64,000 nucleotides of DNA, from the NCBI RefSeq assembly GCF_947499945.1, contig NZ_CANMQD010000001.1, positions 1,860,001 to 1,924,000 on the forward strand. Reading direction: 5' to 3'. The notes beneath the pieces were generated by a model. That model saw only the letters and a list, made by a program, of their open reading frames with translations. It did not search any database and was not told the origin of the DNA. A program made the position numbers and the translations under genes. Positions 17,739 to 28,015 of this stretch are shown here, one piece after another; position 1 is the first letter of the stretch; each line of letters begins with the position of its first letter. This DNA comes from an uncultured Sulfitobacter sp. (GTDB lineage Bacteria > Pseudomonadota > Alphaproteobacteria > Rhodobacterales > Rhodobacteraceae).

Positions 17739-18157
17739 TCGCTGTCTGCCTCGTCATCGTCCGGGGCTTCCGCATCGCGGCGCACGCGGTCTTGGGCCAG
17801 CATGCGGCGGGTCTCGTCCATCTGGTCGAACGTGCGGTCCAGCTGGAAGCGTAACTCTGGCGAGAACTTGAGCGTGAGGCGTTTGGCCACCAGCTTGCGC
17901 AGCTCGTACTTATTGCGGTTGAGCAGATCGATGACTTCGTCCTGACCGATGCCGCCCAAGGGGAGCACATAGGCGGTCGCGACTTTGAGGTCATTGGAAG
18001 TGCGCACTTCGCCCACGGTAATGGACAAGCGGTTGAGATCGGGGTCATGCACGTCGCCCCGCGCCAGCACATCGCTGAGTGCGCGGCGGATGGTTTCGGC
18101 CACGCGAAGCTGTCGCTGGTTAGGGCCGGTGCTTTCTTTGGGTTTGTTATATGCCAT
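17735..18157 (-). CDS. rbfA: Ribosome-binding factor A
   Basis: 140-residue 30S maturation and cold-response factor with a KH-like fold. [40 protein letters not shown] and [19 protein letters not shown] are the family blocks, and the tail is acidic. The start MAYNKPKES at 18157 fits homologues; an ATG three codons earlier is possible. It is divergent from dapB with 86 nt between, so both promoters lie there. Confidence 0.95.
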   Translation of the reverse strand: MAYNKPKESTGPNQRQLRVAETIRRALSDVLARGDVHDPDLNRLSITVGEVRTSNDLKVATAYVLPLGGIGQDEVIDLLNRNKYELRKLVAKRLTLKFSPELRFQLDRTFDQMDETRRMLAQDRVRRDAEAPDDDEADSE

Positions 18158-18243
18158 GACCCCCATCTAAGGGGTCTGAACTTCTTTGCCAAGGACGTGT
18201 GAGCAGGCTACACCGCTGATCGAAAGATAAAAGGATGCGCACC

Positions 18244-19059
18244 ATGACACAGACAACAGGTATCACGATAACAGGCGTCTCTGGCCGCATGGGGCAAATG
18301 CTGGTGCAGCAGGTTTCTTTGAATGCAGACACCCATCTGGCCGGCGCGGTAGAGCGCGGCGGGCATGACTGGGTTGGGCAGGATCTTGGCGTTGCCATGG
18401 GTGGTGCTGCGTTGGGTGTAATTGTGACTGACGACGCGGCAGTAGCGATGCAAGACGCGCAGGCGGTGATTGATTTTACGGCGCCCATTGCCACGATTGG
18501 TTTTGCCAAAGCTGCGGCGGAGGCAGGGATTGTGCATGTGATTGGGACCACGGGTATGACGGCGCAGGAGATTGCGCACCTTGCCGCGCCAGCGGAACGC
18601 GCGGTGATTGTGCGGGCGGGGAACATGAGCCTCGGGGTGAATTTGCTGACGCTGCTGACAAAGAAAGTGGCTGCCGCGCTGGATGAGGATTTTGACATCG
18701 AGATTATCGAGTCACACCACAATCAGAAAGTGGATGCGCCATCTGGCACAGCTTTGATGCTGGGTGAAGCTGCGGCCGAGGGGCGCGGTGTGGCGCTGGC
18801 GGATGTTAGCGATTCGGGGCGGGACGGCATTACGGGCGCACGCAAACGCGGCGACATCGGGTTTTCCGCCATTCGCGGCGGCGATATTGTGGGCGAGCAT
18901 GATGTGATGTTCGCAGGCGCGGGCGAGCGGATTGTCCTGCGTCATATCGCGTCTGATCGCGCTTTGTTTGCGCGGGGTGCGCTTAAAGCGGCCCTTTGGG
19001 GGCAGGGGCGCAAACCGGGTGAATATGACATGCTGGATGTGCTGGGCCTAAATGATTAG
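18244..19059 (+). CDS. dapB: 4-hydroxy-tetrahydrodipicolinate reductase
   Basis: 271-residue NAD(P)H enzyme of lysine and meso-diaminopimelate synthesis. The dinucleotide motif GVSGRMGQM is near the N-terminus and the signature [16 protein letters not shown] holds the catalytic His and Lys. AAAAGG lies 9 nt before ATG 18244, which is preferred to the ATG three codons upstream. No other dap gene is adjacent. Confidence 0.96.
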   Translation: MTQTTGITITGVSGRMGQMLVQQVSLNADTHLAGAVERGGHDWVGQDLGVAMGGAALGVIVTDDAAVAMQDAQAVIDFTAPIATIGFAKAAAEAGIVHVIGTTGMTAQEIAHLAAPAERAVIVRAGNMSLGVNLLTLLTKKVAAALDEDFDIEIIESHHNQKVDAPSGTALMLGEAAAEGRGVALADVSDSGRDGITGARKRGDIGFSAIRGGDIVGEHDVMFAGAGERIVLRHIASDRALFARGALKAALWGQGRKPGEYDMLDVLGLND

Positions 19060-19151
19060 GGCACTGCGCCGTTATTTTGTTTTGGGTTAAATGAAACCGA
19101 ATCCCCGTTTGATACGTAGTATTCACGATGGACCTCGAAGGAGAGAACCAA

Positions 19152-19508
19152 GTGAAACAAATGATATCAGTCATTGCGGCGCTGACATTTTTCGCCGCTA
19201 CACCTGCCGCAGCAGAGTTTTCGAAGGTAAACAGCGCGGAAGAATTCAAAACTATTGTCGTAGGGAAGACGCTTACGCGACCTCTGGTAAGAATTAAGGT
19301 AAGCCCGAATGGCTCGATTTCTGGTCGCGGTGCGACATGGGACCTGAGTGGAAATTGGACATGGAAGAACGGTTATTTCTGCCGAAGCCTTGAATGGGGG
19401 GGTGATGATCTGGGGTACAACTGTCAGGAAGTAAAAGCTTCGGCAGGGAAAATCCGGTTCACCTCGGATCAGGGCAGCGGCGACAGTGCGGACTTTTCGC
19501 TTCGCTGA
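19152..19508 (+). CDS. Small exported protein, unknown family
   Basis: 118-residue protein with a signal peptide (ISVIAALTFFAATPAAA). The mature domain (SISGRGATWDLSGNWTWKNG, YFCRSLEWGGDDLGYNCQE) has two cysteines and a tryptophan-rich beta pattern; I recognise similar short proteins in roseobacters but no named domain. The start GTG at 19152 is chosen because AAGGAGAG precedes it and it supplies the lysine before the hydrophobic core; an ATG at 19161 is the alternative. It follows dapB by 92 nt and ends at a terminator. Confidence 0.75.
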   Translation: MKQMISVIAALTFFAATPAAAEFSKVNSAEEFKTIVVGKTLTRPLVRIKVSPNGSISGRGATWDLSGNWTWKNGYFCRSLEWGGDDLGYNCQEVKASAGKIRFTSDQGSGDSADFSLR

Positions 19509-19535
19509 GTGACTACAAAATTTTGAAAATTTGGG

Positions 19536-19566
19536 CCCAGAGTTTCATTGAAACTCTGGGTTCTTC
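19536..19566 (+). terminator. Terminator between convergent genes
   Basis: A perfect 11-bp stem (CCCAGAGTTTC-ATT-GAAACTCTGGG) with a 3-nt loop is followed by TTCTT. It lies 28 nt after the small exported gene and just past the end of the convergent SDHAF4 gene, so it probably serves both strands. Confidence 0.78.
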
Positions 19567-19578
19567 GCATCGGCCCGA

Positions 19579-19812
19579 TCAGAAATCGATGGCGATTCCC
19601 TTTTTCTCCCAATCGCCGTAGCGCACAGGCTCTGGACCGTCTCGGCCCCCCAGCTCTGGTGGGAGGTCCAACTTCTTCTCGGCGTCACGGCGTGCTTGAG
19701 CTTCGGCGAGGGCCCTTTGGGCCGGGGGCGGCAGATCAGGCTCGGGCACGGGTGTAGGCGGGATTGGCGCGTCTGGAATAGGAGGTTCTTTGGGTGTGGG
19801 GGCTTTTGCCAT
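19579..19812 (-). CDS. SDHAF4 / DUF1674 succinate dehydrogenase assembly factor
   Basis: 77-residue protein with a proline-rich N-terminal half and the C-terminal signature LGGRDGPEPVRYGDWEKKGI of DUF1674. Mitochondrial SDHAF4 helps mature flavinylated SdhA; bacterial members are assumed to do the same. The start at 19812 has AAGGA upstream; the longer frame to 19893 lacks one. It diverges from rsmB, and no sdh gene is in the window. Confidence 0.88.
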   Translation of the reverse strand: MAKAPTPKEPPIPDAPIPPTPVPEPDLPPPAQRALAEAQARRDAEKKLDLPPELGGRDGPEPVRYGDWEKKGIAIDF

Positions 19813-19909
19813 GGGGCGTTCCTTTCTCAACTCCCTCTTGATATACGTCGCGCCTTGCCCCAGACAACCTCCGAACCACTCGCCAGACCGCATAGAGAAA
19901 GCCTACATC

Positions 19910-21181
19910 ATGTCAGACACCGGCGTATCGGCCCGTAAATCCGCTGTTTTCCTGCTCGACCAGATATTGGGCGAGGGGAAATTGATGTCCGAACTGCTGG
20001 GCGCAGGGGTGCTTGACAGGCTTGCGCCAGAGGATCGCGCGCGCGCGCAACGTTTGGCGCAGGACACGTTGCGCGGGATGGAGCGGGCGGACCGGATTTT
20101 ACAAAAGCACCTGAACAAGTATCCACCGCTGACTGTACGCAATGCGTTGCGGGTCGGCACGTTGGAGCTGTGTACCGGTGGTGCGGCGCATGGTGTTGTG
20201 AATGCGATGGTTTCGGTCGTCGCTGCGGACAAGCATTTGAGCCATCTTAAGGGGCTGACCAATGCTGTGTTGCGCAAAGTCGCGGCCGAGGGTGAGGAAG
20301 CATGGACAGAGCGCCGTGCGCCACGGATGCCCAAATGGCTGCGCGGGCCGCTGGTTGAGGCATGGGGTTCTGACGCGATCGTCGCGATTGAGGCAGCGCA
20401 TTTTAAGGGCGCACCATTGGATTTGACGGCGAAGGGTGATGCGGCGGCATTGGCGGAGCGGTTGAACGGGACATTGCTACCGACGGGGTCAGTGCGTTTG
20501 CATGAGGGCGGCCAAGTTTCGGCCATGGAAGGATTCGCAGAGGGCGATTGGTGGGTGCAGGATGCTGCTGCTGCTTTGCCAGCGCTGATTTTGAACGCCC
20601 AAGAGGGCGAAGTTGTGCTGGACCTTTGCGCCGCCCCTGGAGGCAAGACGATGCAGCTTGCGACGACGGGTGCGGAGGTGCGTGCGGTAGACGACAATCA
20701 TTCGCGGATGCAGCGGGTGAAAGAGAATCTTGCGCGGACGGGCCTCACGGCGCGGACGTTCATTAAGGATGCGCGGCAGTTTCAGGGGCAGTTTGATGCG
20801 ATCCTTCTCGACGCGCCGTGCTCGGCCACAGGCACGATCCGCCGCCATCCTGATTTGCCACACGCCAAGGACGGCTCTGACTTTGGCGCGTTGATTGAGT
20901 TGCAAGAAGAGTTGCTGGACCATGCATGGTCCCTGCTCAAACCCGGTGGGCGGATGGTGTTTTGCACCTGTAGCTTGTTGCCCGACGAGGGTGAGGTCCA
21001 GATTGATGAGGCGATGGAACGGCATGGCGATATGACCGTGGACCGCGATGCGCTGAACATTGCGGGCGTTCAGCCTGAGTGGATTTCTTCCGAGGGAGGT
21101 TTGCGCCTGCGTCCTGACTATTGGGAAGAGCTGGGCGGAATGGACGGATTTTACATCGTGTGCTTGCGCAAAGCTGACTAG
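19910..21181 (+). CDS. rsmB: 16S rRNA (cytosine-5) methyltransferase RsmB-type
   Basis: 423-residue protein with an N-terminal NusB-like RNA-binding domain (about 1-140) and a C-terminal SAM methyltransferase. LDLCAAPGGKTMQLA is motif I; DAPCSATGTIRRHPD and CTCSLLPDEGE provide the two cysteines of m5C RNA methyltransferases. RsmB methylates C967 of 16S rRNA in E. coli. The ATG at 19910 starts the NusB domain; a longer frame from 19790 overlaps the divergent SDHAF4 gene and is rejected. Its stop codon overlaps that of the convergent next gene. Confidence 0.92.
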   Translation: MSDTGVSARKSAVFLLDQILGEGKLMSELLGAGVLDRLAPEDRARAQRLAQDTLRGMERADRILQKHLNKYPPLTVRNALRVGTLELCTGGAAHGVVNAMVSVVAADKHLSHLKGLTNAVLRKVAAEGEEAWTERRAPRMPKWLRGPLVEAWGSDAIVAIEAAHFKGAPLDLTAKGDAAALAERLNGTLLPTGSVRLHEGGQVSAMEGFAEGDWWVQDAAAALPALILNAQEGEVVLDLCAAPGGKTMQLATTGAEVRAVDDNHSRMQRVKENLARTGLTARTFIKDARQFQGQFDAILLDAPCSATGTIRRHPDLPHAKDGSDFGALIELQEELLDHAWSLLKPGGRMVFCTCSLLPDEGEVQIDEAMERHGDMTVDRDALNIAGVQPEWISSEGGLRLRPDYWEELGGMDGFYIVCLRKAD

Positions 21182-21933
21182 AGCGCGGCAGAAGCAGGCG
21201 GGTTCGGGACCGCGAGATATTTGGCGGGGCCAATCTGCACAAGCCCGTGCAGATCCAGTGCTGTTGCGTCTGGGGCTGGCAGCATTGAAATCGCCTCACT
21301 CACCGCATCATAGATTACGTTAGGATCGTGTTGGAGCCCTGTGATGTAGGGCAAGCCCGGTGTTGGTGTTGTGTATTCGAGAACGCGCAACTGCGCTGCA
21401 ATTGGCTCATACCTGCTGATCAACCGCCATGTTTGGGCATCAATGCTTGCGATATCGGCCTGTCTTTGCGCGACCATTTTCGCAGAAGCCAAGTGTCCGC
21501 CGCTTACCACTCGGTCTGAAAACAAAATGTCCAAGGGCTTTGTGTGGTTATATAGCGCGGCGAAGCCTGATTGTGAATGGGACGCGTTATAGGTCAGCCG
21601 TGCACTTGCAAACTCGGACAGAGAAGCACGCGCGTCATCTGCACGCACGATAATTGCAGAATTATAATATCCTGCGGGACAGCCTTCCAGCCCATAATCG
21701 GGTGTTCCGATGATCTGGACATGGCCGTGCAGGCAGGTGCGGTAGGGCATGCCGCAGGTTTGGCTCAGCACCAATGTGGGGTCTTCCCAAACCTCGAAAC
21801 CCCAGACGTTTTGCGTCAATTTTAGCGGTGCTTCTACACCGCGCTGGGCGAGAGAGTCGTGGATACTGGCCCAAAATTGAACATGTGCCGTTTCCAATTC
21901 GGGCCGTGCATACATAGTTAAATTTGCAATCAT
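21178..21933 (-). CDS. PhnD/SsuA-like substrate-binding domain protein without signal peptide
   Basis: 251-residue periplasmic-binding-protein fold of the phosphate/phosphonate (PhnD) type: LTMYARPELETAHVQFWASI, LSQTCGMPYRT, IIVRADDARASLSEFASARL, and SGGHLASAKMV. There is no signal peptide, membrane helix or ABC component beside it, so it probably works in the cytoplasm or is a stand-alone sensor rather than a transporter part. The start at 21933 or 21948 is undecided. It is convergent with rsmB and divergent from the heparinase-like gene. Confidence 0.8.
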   Translation of the reverse strand: MIANLTMYARPELETAHVQFWASIHDSLAQRGVEAPLKLTQNVWGFEVWEDPTLVLSQTCGMPYRTCLHGHVQIIGTPDYGLEGCPAGYYNSAIIVRADDARASLSEFASARLTYNASHSQSGFAALYNHTKPLDILFSDRVVSGGHLASAKMVAQRQADIASIDAQTWRLISRYEPIAAQLRVLEYTTPTPGLPYITGLQHDPNVIYDAVSEAISMLPAPDATALDLHGLVQIGPAKYLAVPNPPASAAL

Positions 21934-22097
21934 CGGCCGAACCTGCACCGCGACGCCTTCCTATACAAGGGGGAGCCACACGGGCGATCCGCCGCCTATA
22001 TGACATGATGCGCGAAAAGGTGCCGGAAATGCGGTGACACGTAGTGGTACGCACGTTAGACTAACCAAAACGCCACCAGAGCGTATAGGCAGAGCAC

Positions 22098-23864
22098 ATG
22101 ATCGAATTTCCACAGCTAAGCGCGCATCGAACGCGCTTGTTAAACCAGTTGCATGCGCGCATGGCAGCACGGGCGCGTGGACAGGTGCGCGGTTTTGTCT
22201 CCTCGCCCGAGCCACGGACCATCGGCTCTTTTGCGCGGGGGCGGCAGTTGGCGGCGGGCAATTTCCTTTTTGCAGGCAGTTTGATTACTGCGCCCGAGAG
22301 CACACCGTGGGAAGTGGAAGCCCCAGACAAGGCATTCTCTCAAAGCTTGCACGGGTTTGCATGGCTTGATGATTTAGCGGCAGTGGGAGACAGCGCTTCA
22401 CGCCGTGCGGCACAGAAATGGTTGTGGCAGTGGATTGACCTTTATGGGAGCGGGAAAGGGATCGGTTGGTCGCCTGATCTAACGGGCCGTCGCCTTATCC
22501 GCTGGATCAACCATGCGCTATTCATGCTGCATGGCGCGGGTGAAAATGCGCCTGACAGCGAGGCATTCTATCGCTCGCTTGGGCAGCAGACGCGATTCTT
22601 GTCCAAGCGCTGGCATGCAGCGGCACCAGGCCTTGCGCGGTTTGAGGCGCTGACGGGGCTGATCTATGCAGGCTTGTCACTGGAGGGGCTAGAAGCGCTC
22701 GCCGATCCCGCGATCAAGGCGCTTGCACGTGAATGCGAGACACAGATTGATGCGCAGGGAGGTTTGCCCACGCGCAATCCTGAAGAATTGCTTGATGTCT
22801 TTACGCTGCTGACTTGGGCAGCTGCTGCACTATCAGATGCAGGGCGTGGCACACCGCAGCCGCACTTGGCCGCGATTGAGCGGATTGCCCCCACATTGCG
22901 CACACTGCGCCATTCCGATGGCGGATTGGCGCGGTTTCATGGTGGCGGTCGCGGGTTGGAAGGCTGGCTTGATCATGCGCTGGCCTCGTCTGGTGTGCGT
23001 AAGATGCAGCCTGAGGGGTTGTCGATGGGATATGCCCGTTTGTCGGCGGGGCGCACGAGCGTGATTATTGATGCCAGCCCCCCGCCGAGTGGTGCGGCCT
23101 CGGCTAACGCCCATGCTTCGACATTAGCATTCGAACTGACCTCGGGACGGCGCCCTTTGATTGTGAACTGCGGTTCTGGTGCTTCTTTCGGGCTGGACTG
23201 GCGGCGTGCGGGGCGGGCGACACCGTCACATTCGACGCTCAGCCTTGGGGGGTATTCCAGCGCGCGGTTGGAGATCGCTGACAAGCGCAGTGGCATAGAA
23301 GCATTGATTGACGGTCCGACCCATGTGCCCGTCGAGATCACGCCAGTGAGTGACGGGATGAAGTTTCAAGGCGGGCATGACGGTTATGTCCTTACCCATG
23401 GCTTGACCCATGCGCGTACGCTTGAGCTGACCCATGACGGACGTGCCGTTGCGGGTGAAGACATGCTGCTGGCGATGGAAGATGCCGAAAAGCGGCGGTT
23501 TGATCGTGCGTTGGATAAAACCCAGCTCAAAGGGCTGCGATACGAGATCCGCTTTCATTTGCATCCCGAAGTGGACGCTACTGTTGATTTAGGCGGGGCG
23601 GCGGTGTCGATGGCGCTAAAGTCAGGTGAGATATGGGTTTTCCGCCATGACGGGACCTGCGAATTGACGCTGGAAGCGGGAGCATATCTTGAGACGACGC
23701 GCCTGAAACCGCGTGCATCCCAGCAGATTGTGTTGACGGGCCGTGCGATAAATCCCGCCACACGGGTACGCTGGTCCTTGTCCAAAGCGCAGGAAACTGC
23801 GATTGGCGTGCGTGATTTGGAACGGGATGACCCTTATCTCGATTCTGGCCTCAATGACGACTGA
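22098..23864 (+). CDS. Heparinase II/III family protein
   Basis: 588-residue protein with an N-terminal alpha/alpha toroid (about 60-300) and a C-terminal beta-sandwich (about 310-560) as in heparinase II/III lyases. [43 protein letters not shown] and the beta part [13 protein letters not shown] are visible. No signal peptide is seen, so the protein is probably cytoplasmic and its polysaccharide role is uncertain. It precedes purH by 17 nt, a conserved roseobacter order that points to co-transcription. Confidence 0.88.
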   Translation: MIEFPQLSAHRTRLLNQLHARMAARARGQVRGFVSSPEPRTIGSFARGRQLAAGNFLFAGSLITAPESTPWEVEAPDKAFSQSLHGFAWLDDLAAVGDSASRRAAQKWLWQWIDLYGSGKGIGWSPDLTGRRLIRWINHALFMLHGAGENAPDSEAFYRSLGQQTRFLSKRWHAAAPGLARFEALTGLIYAGLSLEGLEALADPAIKALARECETQIDAQGGLPTRNPEELLDVFTLLTWAAAALSDAGRGTPQPHLAAIERIAPTLRTLRHSDGGLARFHGGGRGLEGWLDHALASSGVRKMQPEGLSMGYARLSAGRTSVIIDASPPPSGAASANAHASTLAFELTSGRRPLIVNCGSGASFGLDWRRAGRATPSHSTLSLGGYSSARLEIADKRSGIEALIDGPTHVPVEITPVSDGMKFQGGHDGYVLTHGLTHARTLELTHDGRAVAGEDMLLAMEDAEKRRFDRALDKTQLKGLRYEIRFHLHPEVDATVDLGGAAVSMALKSGEIWVFRHDGTCELTLEAGAYLETTRLKPRASQQIVLTGRAINPATRVRWSLSKAQETAIGVRDLERDDPYLDSGLNDD

Positions 23865-23881
23865 CCAAAGGAGCCCCTGCC

Positions 23882-25468
23882 ATGGCTGATCTCTACCCTG
23901 TAAAACGTGCCCTTCTTTCTGTTTCCGACAAAACCGGTTTGGTTGCGTTTGGCCAAGCACTTGCGAAAGCTGGTGTTGAGTTGCTCTCGACTGGTGGGAC
24001 GGCAAAGGCGCTGCGCGAGGCGGGGCTGGACGTGAAGGACGTGGCGGACGTCACAGGCTTTCCCGAGATGATGGATGGGCGGGTCAAGACGCTGCACCCT
24101 GTCGTGCACGGCGGCCTACTGGCACTGCGCGATGACGCTGGGCATGTCGCCTCGATGGAGGAGCACGGGATCGGTGGGATCGACCTTGTTGTAGTGAACC
24201 TTTATCCGTTTGAAGAGACTGTGGCCAAGGGCGCGGAATACGCCGAAGTCATCGAGAATATCGACATTGGTGGCCCCGCAATGATCCGCTCGGCGGCGAA
24301 AAACCACGGCTTTGTCAGTGTGATCGTCGATGTGGAAGATTATTCGCCGTATATTGCTGAGCTTGAGGCGAATGATGGCCAGACAACCTATGCCCTTCGC
24401 CAGCGTCTGGCCCAGACGGCCTATGCGCGCACCGCGGCGTATGACACAGCGGTTTCGACTTGGATGGCCGATGCTGTGGGCGGTACACCGCGCCGCCGCA
24501 CCTTTGGCGGGACGCTGACGCAGACTCTGCGATATGGCGAGAACCCGCACCAGTCTGCGGCGTTTTACTCTGATGGTTCCAGCCGCGCAGGTGTGGCCAC
24601 GGCCCAGCAGCATCAGGGCAAAGAGCTGTCTTATAACAACATCAACGATACCGATGCGGCGTTTGAATTGGTGTCTGAATTTGATCCTGAAAACGGCCCG
24701 GCAGTGGCGATTATCAAGCACGCGAACCCTTGTGGTGTGGCGACAGGTGCAACGATGGCCGAGGCTTATGCGCGCGCATTTGATTGTGACCGCACAAGCG
24801 CCTTTGGTGGGATTATTGCGCTGAACCAAACGTTGGATGCGGAAACTGCCGAAGCAATCACGGGCATCTTTACCGAAGTGGTGATTGCCCCTGATGCTGA
24901 CGCGGATGCCGTCAAGATTTTCGCTGCCAAGAAAAACCTGCGCTTGCTCACCACCGGCGCACTTGCTGATACCACGGCTGCACGCCTTGCCCCTCGCCAA
25001 GTGTCCGGTGGCTGGCTGGTGCAGGACCGTGATATCGGTCGCGTGAGCATGGATGATCTGAAAGTGGTGACAAAGCGACAGCCGACCGAGCAAGAGATGA
25101 AAGATATGATGTTTGCGTGGACCGTTGCCAAGCACGTTAAGTCCAACGCAATTATTTATGTCAAAGATGGCGCGACCGTAGGCGTTGGCGCGGGCCAGAT
25201 GAGCCGCGTTGACAGCACGCGCATCGCGGCACGCAAGGCTGTTGATATGGCCGAGGCGATGGGCTTGACCGCGCCACTGACCCAAGGGTCTGTTGTAGCG
25301 TCTGACGCGTTCTTTCCCTTCGCTGATGGCTTGGTAACTGCGGCAGAAGCAGGGGCAACTGCGCTGATCCAGCCGGGCGGCTCAATGCGTGACGACGAAG
25401 TGATTGCTGCTGCTGACGAAGCGGGTCTGGCGATGGTGTTTACCGGAATGCGTCATTTCCGGCATTAA
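23882..25468 (+). CDS. purH: Bifunctional AICAR formyltransferase / IMP cyclohydrolase
   Basis: 528-residue enzyme for the last two steps of IMP synthesis. The N-terminal MGS-like cyclohydrolase (about 1-200) shows [26 protein letters not shown] and [18 protein letters not shown]; the transformylase contains [13 protein letters not shown] near residue 280 with the catalytic Lys-His pair, then [10 protein letters not shown]. The length is normal. AAAGGAG lies 10 nt upstream. Confidence 0.98.
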   Translation: MADLYPVKRALLSVSDKTGLVAFGQALAKAGVELLSTGGTAKALREAGLDVKDVADVTGFPEMMDGRVKTLHPVVHGGLLALRDDAGHVASMEEHGIGGIDLVVVNLYPFEETVAKGAEYAEVIENIDIGGPAMIRSAAKNHGFVSVIVDVEDYSPYIAELEANDGQTTYALRQRLAQTAYARTAAYDTAVSTWMADAVGGTPRRRTFGGTLTQTLRYGENPHQSAAFYSDGSSRAGVATAQQHQGKELSYNNINDTDAAFELVSEFDPENGPAVAIIKHANPCGVATGATMAEAYARAFDCDRTSAFGGIIALNQTLDAETAEAITGIFTEVVIAPDADADAVKIFAAKKNLRLLTTGALADTTAARLAPRQVSGGWLVQDRDIGRVSMDDLKVVTKRQPTEQEMKDMMFAWTVAKHVKSNAIIYVKDGATVGVGAGQMSRVDSTRIAARKAVDMAEAMGLTAPLTQGSVVASDAFFPFADGLVTAAEAGATALIQPGGSMRDDEVIAAADEAGLAMVFTGMRHFRH

Positions 25469-25483
25469 TGAGGGCAGCGTTTT

Positions 25484-26008
25484 ATGCGGATGATTTTTGG
25501 GGCAGGCTTTGCGGCTTTTGCGATCGATCAGATCAGCAAATATGTAGTGATCCACATGATGGAGCTTGCCCGCATCCGCAGCATTGACGTGTTGCCGCCG
25601 CTGATAAACTTTCGCTATGGCGAGAACCGTGGCATCAACTTTGGTCTGTTTGGTGGGGGATCAGAAGCGAGCCGCTGGATTTTGATCGCTCTGGCGGCTG
25701 TGATTTGTATCGCTGTTCTTGTTTGGGCGCGGAAAAATGCGCATACGCTGCTTGCGCAGATTAGCGCAGGTCTGTTGATTGGCGGTGCGCTGGCCAATGT
25801 TCTGGATCGTATGATTTATGGGTATGTCCTTGATTTCCTTAATATGTCTTGCTGTGGGATCAATAACCCGTTTGTATTCAACATCGCTGACGTGTTTATT
25901 TTTGCAGGTGCACTTGGCCTCATATTTTTTACCGACGATGCGGATGCCAAGACTGCAAAAGGCGGCAAGAAGAAGCTGCGCAACAAACCTGTGAAAAAAG
26001 GCGGGTGA
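25484..26008 (+). CDS. lspA: Signal peptidase II
   Basis: 174-residue inner-membrane aspartyl protease that removes signal peptides from prolipoproteins. Four membrane helices, DQISKYVV near the N-terminus, NRGINFGLF, GGALANVLDR, then the catalytic aspartates in YVLDFL and NIADVFI. The C-terminal tail is lysine-rich. It follows purH by 15 nt and precedes a lipoprotein gene, a likely substrate. Confidence 0.96.
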   Translation: MRMIFGAGFAAFAIDQISKYVVIHMMELARIRSIDVLPPLINFRYGENRGINFGLFGGGSEASRWILIALAAVICIAVLVWARKNAHTLLAQISAGLLIGGALANVLDRMIYGYVLDFLNMSCCGINNPFVFNIADVFIFAGALGLIFFTDDADAKTAKGGKKKLRNKPVKKGG

Positions 26009-26061
26009 CATTGCACCTGTGCCTGCGATATTGAGGGGCAACGGCGATCTGGAGGCCTTTG

Positions 26062-26565
26062 ATGCGTAAACTTGCTTTGTTGTTTGTATTGCCTGTGCTT
26101 GTTGCAGGATGTGCGAACGTTGGCCTGCGGGAATTGCGGAGCAATTCCAAAGGTCCTGACGAGTTCGGCATTCAGCCGGTCGCAACCTTGCAGGCGCCTG
26201 CCAGCTATACCGAACTTCCTACGCCGACACCCGGCGGTACGAACCGTACGGACCGCTCTGCGGTTTCTGAGGGAACCAAGGCATTCGGCGGCAATCTGGG
26301 TGATCCGAATGGGCCAATCCCTGCGCGCGATGGCGCGTTGGTACAACACGCAAGCCGCTTGGGCGTGAACCCTGATATCCGTGGGACACTGGCACAAACC
26401 GATGCAGATTTCCGTCGCCGCAAGGCACGGTTCACGCAGTACCGCATCATTCCGGTGGATCGTTATAATCAGGCCTATCGCCGTCAGGCGCTTGACGCCG
26501 CCGCCGAGCAGAACCGCTGGCGCCGTGCGGGCGCACGCACGCCTTCTGCGCCGCCTGCAAACTGA
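26062..26565 (+). CDS. DUF3035 lipoprotein
   Basis: 167-residue lipoprotein: signal peptide LALLFVLPVLVAGC with the lipobox cysteine at 17. The mature part (GPDEFGIQPVATLQAPASY, PTPGGTNRTD, ARDGALVQHASRLGV) matches DUF3035, a family near lspA in Rhodobacteraceae with no defined function. GGAGG precedes ATG 26062 by 6 nt. It lies between lspA and the M16 pair, suggesting an envelope module. Confidence 0.88.
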   Translation: MRKLALLFVLPVLVAGCANVGLRELRSNSKGPDEFGIQPVATLQAPASYTELPTPTPGGTNRTDRSAVSEGTKAFGGNLGDPNGPIPARDGALVQHASRLGVNPDIRGTLAQTDADFRRRKARFTQYRIIPVDRYNQAYRRQALDAAAEQNRWRRAGARTPSAPPAN

Positions 26566-26674
26566 TCCAATATTACATCTTTGTGATTTTACGCTGGTCC
26601 GCTTGAACCTGCGTCTCTCGCACGTACCTATAGGTGCATGCGCCCTTACCGTTTGACCAAAAAGGACCTCTTTC

Positions 26675-28015
26675 ATGTTCCGATATGCCCGAACTGCCTT
26701 GATGGCTGTTTTCCTCATCCCTGTGGCCGCAATGGCCGAGACAAGTGGTAAGGTCACCGACTTTATGCTTGAAAACGGGATGCAGGTTGTTGTGGTCGAA
26801 GATCACCGCGCCCCAGTTGTCCAGCACATGCTGTGGTATCGTGCAGGATCGGCGGATGAGCCTAAGGGATCTTCTGGTGTCGCGCATTTTCTTGAGCATT
26901 TGTTGTTCAAAGCAACGGATAAGATGGAATCGGGTGAGTTTTCTCAGGTTGTTGCAGCCAACGGGGGGCGCGATAATGCCTTTACCAGCTATGACTACAC
27001 TGCCTATTTCCAGCGCGTTGCAGCAGACCGCCTTGAGCTGATGATGACGATGGAAGCGGACCGGATGAAGAACATCCGCCTGACGCCAGAAAACATAGCA
27101 ACCGAGCGGGATGTGATCATCGAAGAGCGCAACCAGCGCACCGAGAACAATCCCCAAGCGCTGTTTGGTGAGCAACTTTCGGCCGCACAATACCTAAACC
27201 ACCGCTATGGCACGCCGATCATCGGCTGGATGCACGAGATGGAAGAGTTGGACCTTGAGGATGCGCTGAACTTTTATGAGCTCTATTATTCGCCCAATAA
27301 CACCATCCTTGTGGTTTCGGGCGATGTGACGCCTGACGAAGTGCGCGCCTTGGCCGAGAAGCATTACGGACCGATCCCGCGTAACCCCGATCTGCCAGAG
27401 CGGTTGCGCACTGAAGAGCCGCGCCAGAACGCCGAGAGGCGGATAATTTTCCGTGATGACCGTGTCGCACAGCCTTATATCTCGCGCAGTTATCTGGTGC
27501 CAGAGCGCGACAGTGGTGCGCAGGAAACTGCGGCAGCTCTGACTATCTTGTCCGAGATATTGGGGGGCGGGACGACCTCTTTTTTCACCGAAAAGCTCCA
27601 GTTTGACACTCAGGTTAGTACGTATACAGCGGCGTGGTATTCGGGCGTATCACTGGATGACACGACATTCCGCATGATTATTGTACCTGCCGAGGGGATC
27701 AGCCTTGAAAAAGGCGAGGCCGCCCTTGATCGGGCCATTGCTGAATTTCTGGAGACGGGTGTGGACGAAAAGCAGCTTGAGCGAATCAAGCTGCAAATCC
27801 GTGCCTCCGAGATATATGCGCAGGATAACGTGGACGGTATCGCCAACCGCTATGGCCGTGCGCTGACCTCTGGTTTGACGATTGAGGATGTCCAGGCGTG
27901 GCCTGCGATCCTTGATGCTGTGACCGCCGAAGACATCATGCAAGCCGCCAGCCTGCTGCGCCGCGAGGCGTCTGTTACGGGCTGGTTGATGCGTCCTGAA
28001 GGAGAAGCCGAATGA
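26675..28015 (+). CDS. M16 zinc peptidase, active subunit
   Basis: 446-residue exported peptidase: signal peptide ALMAVFLIPVAAMA, then the N-terminal M16 domain with the inverted zinc motif HFLEHLLF (HxxEH) and the third ligand further on in TERDVIIEERNQR. A C-terminal M16 domain follows. M16 enzymes cut peptides inside a closed clam-shell of two such chains. AAGGA precedes the start. Its stop overlaps the next gene by 4 nt, which encodes the partner. Confidence 0.94.
   Translation: MFRYARTALMAVFLIPVAAMAETSGKVTDFMLENGMQVVVVEDHRAPVVQHMLWYRAGSADEPKGSSGVAHFLEHLLFKATDKMESGEFSQVVAANGGRDNAFTSYDYTAYFQRVAADRLELMMTMEADRMKNIRLTPENIATERDVIIEERNQRTENNPQALFGEQLSAAQYLNHRYGTPIIGWMHEMEELDLEDALNFYELYYSPNNTILVVSGDVTPDEVRALAEKHYGPIPRNPDLPERLRTEEPRQNAERRIIFRDDRVAQPYISRSYLVPERDSGAQETAAALTILSEILGGGTTSFFTEKLQFDTQVSTYTAAWYSGVSLDDTTFRMIIVPAEGISLEKGEAALDRAIAEFLETGVDEKQLERIKLQIRASEIYAQDNVDGIANRYGRALTSGLTIEDVQAWPAILDAVTAEDIMQAASLLRREASVTGWLMRPEGEAE

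Noticed and set aside
24116-25285. 389-codon minus-strand frame across purH
   Set aside because: Shadow of purH; His/Arg-rich translation without a recognisable fold.
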